A stretch of 64,000 nucleotides of DNA from Bacillota bacterium (lineage in GTDB: Bacteria; Bacillota; Sulfobacillia; JAJZIM01). The notes below the pieces were generated by a model that saw only the letters and a list, made by a program, of their open reading frames with translations, ran no database searches and was not told where the DNA came from. A program made the translations under genes and the position numbers. Each line of letters starts with the position of its first letter. The first letter of the stretch is position 1. The DNA is taken from NCBI GenBank assembly GCA_021810565.1, contig JAJZIM010000010.1:1-64000 (forward strand), read 5' to 3'. Below are positions 61,710 to 64,000 of this stretch, one piece after another.

Positions 61710-62948
61710 ATGCAGATAGCCTTGCTGCTGCCCCCCGACCACCCATGGCGGGAGCAACTGCCCTCCAAGGCACCGGTAACCGACTTGCCCAGCGCCGCCG
61801 ACCTGGCGGCGCTTTCCAGAGCGCCCTCCGACGTGGTGCTGGCCCACTACGATCTGCTGACCGGCAATGAGGACGACCTGCGCCGCTACCGCGTGGCCCG
61901 CCCCACGGTGCGCATCGTGGTGGCCCACCCGGAAGCCCTGCAGCCGGGCGATCCCCTCATGGCCGCCCTGGTGGGGCTTGGCATCTACGACCTGGTAGCC
62001 GAGACCACACCCCTCAACGAGGTGTTGTGGCGACCGCGGACCTATGCCGACGCGGCACGCTGGCACGCAGGCCCTGCCGAACAGTCCATGAGGACAGGGG
62101 GGGAGGTGATTGCGGAACGCACCATCAGCCGCCGGCGCCCGTCTCGGCTCCTGATCGTGTGGTTCAGCCCCGCCGGCGGCGTGGGCAAGTCCACCGGCGC
62201 CGTATACGTCGGCACCTGGATAGCGGCCTCCGGCCTGCCGGTATGTCTTTTGGAGCTGGATGAGGACAAGCCGGGACTGGTCCGCTGGTTCGGCTTGGAG
62301 CCCCCGCAGCGTGGCCTGGACGACCTCCCCGAGGAACTCTTCGACGGGGGCGGGCCGCTGCGAGAAGCGCTGCGGGCCATCACGGTGCGACCGGGCCGCA
62401 ACCTGGCCCTGGTTCCAGCCCGCGGGCTGCTTGGCGGGCTGCAGATCAAGACCAAAGACCACGTGAGCGCCCTGCTCGACACCCTGCTTGCGGAGCACGC
62501 CGTGGTCGTGGCCGATTGTCCGGTGCGCTTCAAGGACGCGGCCGTGTTCTACACGCTGCGCCGTGCCGACCACATTCTCTTGGTGGCCGACCAGAACAAG
62601 GTGGTCCTGGACGCCCTTGTCCGCCACCTGGCCGATTCCGAAGCGCTGGGCATACCCAAGTCACGCTACACCCTGGTGGTCAACGGCTACATGGAAAACG
62701 TCGGGGTCAGTGTCGCCCAGATCGAGGCTGCGCTGGGTCTCGAAGCTGCGGCCGTGGTGCCACTGGAGCCGGCCCAGTATCAGCGATCCCTCAACGCCGG
62801 CAAGGTCTTCGTGAGCAATGATGCTCCTTGGGCCAAGCTTGGCCAAATGCTGACCGTGGAGCTGGAGGAGGAACACACGGTGCGCCGACCAGCCAGGGCT
62901 GCCGCCCGCGGCGGGTTCCTGGCCCGACTGTTCAGGAGAGGAGCGTGA
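61710..62948 (+). CDS. CpaE/TadZ-like ATPase
   Basis: 412 residues; TAGGAGGTG before ATG. The first 120 residues form a receiver-like domain ending LGIYDLV, as in CpaE/TadZ proteins. The ATPase domain has a ParA/MinD-type deviant Walker A PAGGVGKST (Lys 160) and LLELDEDKPG. These proteins localise secretion or pilus ATPases; the next gene encodes the matching CpaF-like ATPase. A chromosome-partition ParA role is less likely given the receiver domain and the neighbour. Confidence 0.8.
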   Translation: MQIALLLPPDHPWREQLPSKAPVTDLPSAADLAALSRAPSDVVLAHYDLLTGNEDDLRRYRVARPTVRIVVAHPEALQPGDPLMAALVGLGIYDLVAETTPLNEVLWRPRTYADAARWHAGPAEQSMRTGGEVIAERTISRRRPSRLLIVWFSPAGGVGKSTGAVYVGTWIAASGLPVCLLELDEDKPGLVRWFGLEPPQRGLDDLPEELFDGGGPLREALRAITVRPGRNLALVPARGLLGGLQIKTKDHVSALLDTLLAEHAVVVADCPVRFKDAAVFYTLRRADHILLVADQNKVVLDALVRHLADSEALGIPKSRYTLVVNGYMENVGVSVAQIEAALGLEAAAVVPLEPAQYQRSLNAGKVFVSNDAPWAKLGQMLTVELEEEHTVRRPARAAARGGFLARLFRRGA

Positions 62949-62952
62949 CGGG

Positions 62953-64000
62953 ATGGCCGCAACCATCGACATCGACGCCGAGCGCGTGATCGCACGCAGG
63001 GAGCGGGAGCAGACCCAGACGATGTTGGCCCAGGCTCCCGACAAGGTGGCGGAAGCCCTCGAATGGCTGAAGCGCACATTGGCCGAAACCGAGCGCCCCG
63101 CAATGTCCCGGGAGGACTTCCGCGCCCACTGCGGCACTTTGCTGGAGCAGTTGGTCTCGGAATACACCCCGGCGGAGCGGGAGCAGGCCGCTGACGAGAT
63201 GGCCGCCCTGCGCTACGGATGGGGCAAGCTGGACCCGCTGATGACTGACAGCACCGTTACGGAGGTGGCGGTGGACTCGCCGCGGGAGGTCTGCTACTGG
63301 CAGGCGGGACGCCTGCTCCCCGCGGACGGTCGGGATGGGCGCCCCCAGGTGGCTTTCCGCGACGACGACGAGGTCCGCCGCTGGGTCGAGGCAAAGACCC
63401 AATTCCTCGGGCGGCACTTCGACCGCGCCAACCCGATCCTGAACGTCATGCTGGACGACGGCACACGGCTGCAGGCCACCCGGGAGCCGGTGTCCCCCTG
63501 CGTGACTCTCAATCTCAGAAAGCCCCCGGCGGCCACCCGGCGGTGGACCCCGGAAGACTACGCCGCCACCGGGGCCGCGAGCATGGAGCTTTTGGACTTC
63601 ATGCGCACCGCGGTGCAGGGCGGAGTGCGCCTGCTGGTTCTGGGCGCCACGGGCACGGGTAAGACAGCCTTCGTCCGCCTCCTGCAGGAACACTACCTGC
63701 CTGCTCACCTGCGCCTGCTGATACTGGAGGCGGAGCGGGAGCAGGAGCCGGAGCGGCCCCGCACGGTGAGTCTCCAGGAAGTGCGCCACGGTGCGCGGCG
63801 GGGCAGGGACGAGGCGGCGGCCATCGACATGAACGACTTGGCCGACACGGCAGGGCGGAAGACCCCCGACGCATACACCGTGGGCGAGGTGCTGGGGGTG
63901 GGTGAGGCGGCGGCCTTTTTCCGCGCCATCAGCACCGGGCACAGCTGGTGCTTTACCACCATGCACGCCGACGGCCCGGAGGACGCGATGGACCTTCTGA
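62953..64000 (+). CDS. CpaF/VirB11-family secretion ATPase, cut by the window edge
   Basis: 349 codons are visible from ATG 62953 (GAGGAG upstream) with no stop before the window ends. The N-terminal domain contains YGWGKLDPLMTDSTVTEVAV and DDGTRLQATREPVSPCVTLN; the ATPase core has Walker A LGATGTGKT (Lys 237), LILEAEREQ, and YTVGEVLGVGEAAAFF with HSWCFTTMHAD (His-box). These are the features of CpaF/TadA/VirB11 ATPases. Most Gram-positive conjugation systems lack VirB11, so its presence beside a CpaE-like protein is notable. Confidence 0.88.
   Translation, partial: MAATIDIDAERVIARREREQTQTMLAQAPDKVAEALEWLKRTLAETERPAMSREDFRAHCGTLLEQLVSEYTPAEREQAADEMAALRYGWGKLDPLMTDSTVTEVAVDSPREVCYWQAGRLLPADGRDGRPQVAFRDDDEVRRWVEAKTQFLGRHFDRANPILNVMLDDGTRLQATREPVSPCVTLNLRKPPAATRRWTPEDYAATGAASMELLDFMRTAVQGGVRLLVLGATGTGKTAFVRLLQEHYLPAHLRLLILEAEREQEPERPRTVSLQEVRHGARRGRDEAAAIDMNDLADTAGRKTPDAYTVGEVLGVGEAAAFFRAISTGHSWCFTTMHADGPEDAMDLL

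Larger units (their letters stand above)
34825..64000 (+). mobile_element. Integrated conjugative element (left part)
   Basis: From here to the right edge the genes are replication, partition, relaxase, coupling protein, type IV secretion and antirestriction functions, nearly all on the plus strand, unlike the housekeeping genes to the left. It starts 43 nt after the PIN-TRAM stop at a 139-bp sequence that recurs at 37980. On the minus strand this repeat encodes a CSQLAHKxSKK tail of the kind I associate with tyrosine integrase 3' ends. No integrase gene lies in the window, so it should be at the right end. A parM/parR relic near the left end suggests an earlier copy or rearrangement. Confidence 0.85.

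Overview
The window is GC-rich throughout and looks like a high-GC Firmicute (Bacillota), perhaps a Thermaerobacter/Symbiobacterium/Limnochordia-like lineage. The evidence is a purSQL-type purine operon, adjacent CarD and PIN-TRAM (YacL-like) genes, YerC, copper-amine-oxidase-type secreted domains, strong AGGAGG ribosome sites and common GTG/TTG starts. Positions 1-34781 are chromosomal core. From 34825 to the right edge the sequence is an integrated conjugative element whose far end lies outside the window.

Core, left to right. A minus-strand surface cluster (124-6239) encodes two related lipoproteins, a clan GH-A glycosidase lipoprotein and a DUF6259-type glycosidase. Three of its transcription units share an ECF-sigma-like promoter, GGAAGAAAA-N13-CGTCT. 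A decayed copy of a cysteine-desulfurase tail sits inside it, and an intact IscS-like gene lacking the PLP lysine lies beside a TusA-like gene (6400-7876). A long plus-strand operon then runs hpt-guaA-purEBCSQLFMNH (9292-21603), with most junctions overlapping. Its last gene, purD (25573), is separated from purH by an accessory island holding a Uma2 nuclease, an IS3 element, type I restriction-modification relics around a HepT/MntA pair, and a PC4-like gene. After purD come queF, a convergent MenG/UbiE-like methyltransferase with a secreted CAP protein, a small lipoprotein, a geranylgeranyl-reductase-like flavoprotein, yerC, a branched-chain-type binding lipoprotein, carD and a PIN-TRAM protein.

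Element. A 139-bp direct repeat occurs at 34825 and 37980, bracketing a 3.1-kb module with a parM/parR relic, a coiled-coil protein, a winged-helix initiator whose gene contains three 24-bp iterons (likely origin) and a nucleotidyltransferase-HEPN-type protein. To the right are a second initiator-like gene, an XRE repressor diverging from a small HTH gene, ParB, ParM and a ParR-like protein. A probable oriT and accessory genes lead into a MobP-type relaxase, a coupling protein split over two genes, a primase-SSB fusion with an internal SSB start, three HEAT-like proteins and ArdC. The transfer apparatus follows: VirB2-, VirB6- and VirB3-like membrane proteins, VirB4 split over two genes, a membrane-anchored lytic transglycosylase, and a CpaE/TadZ-like plus CpaF/VirB11-like ATPase pair; the last runs off the window.

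The element has signatures of its own. Stable hairpins recur just upstream of ribosome sites. Seven proteins, including ArdC and primase-SSB, end in Asp-Arg after an acidic stretch. Two initiator-module proteins share a WANEPPL tail. No integrase and no rRNA, tRNA or CRISPR array was seen.
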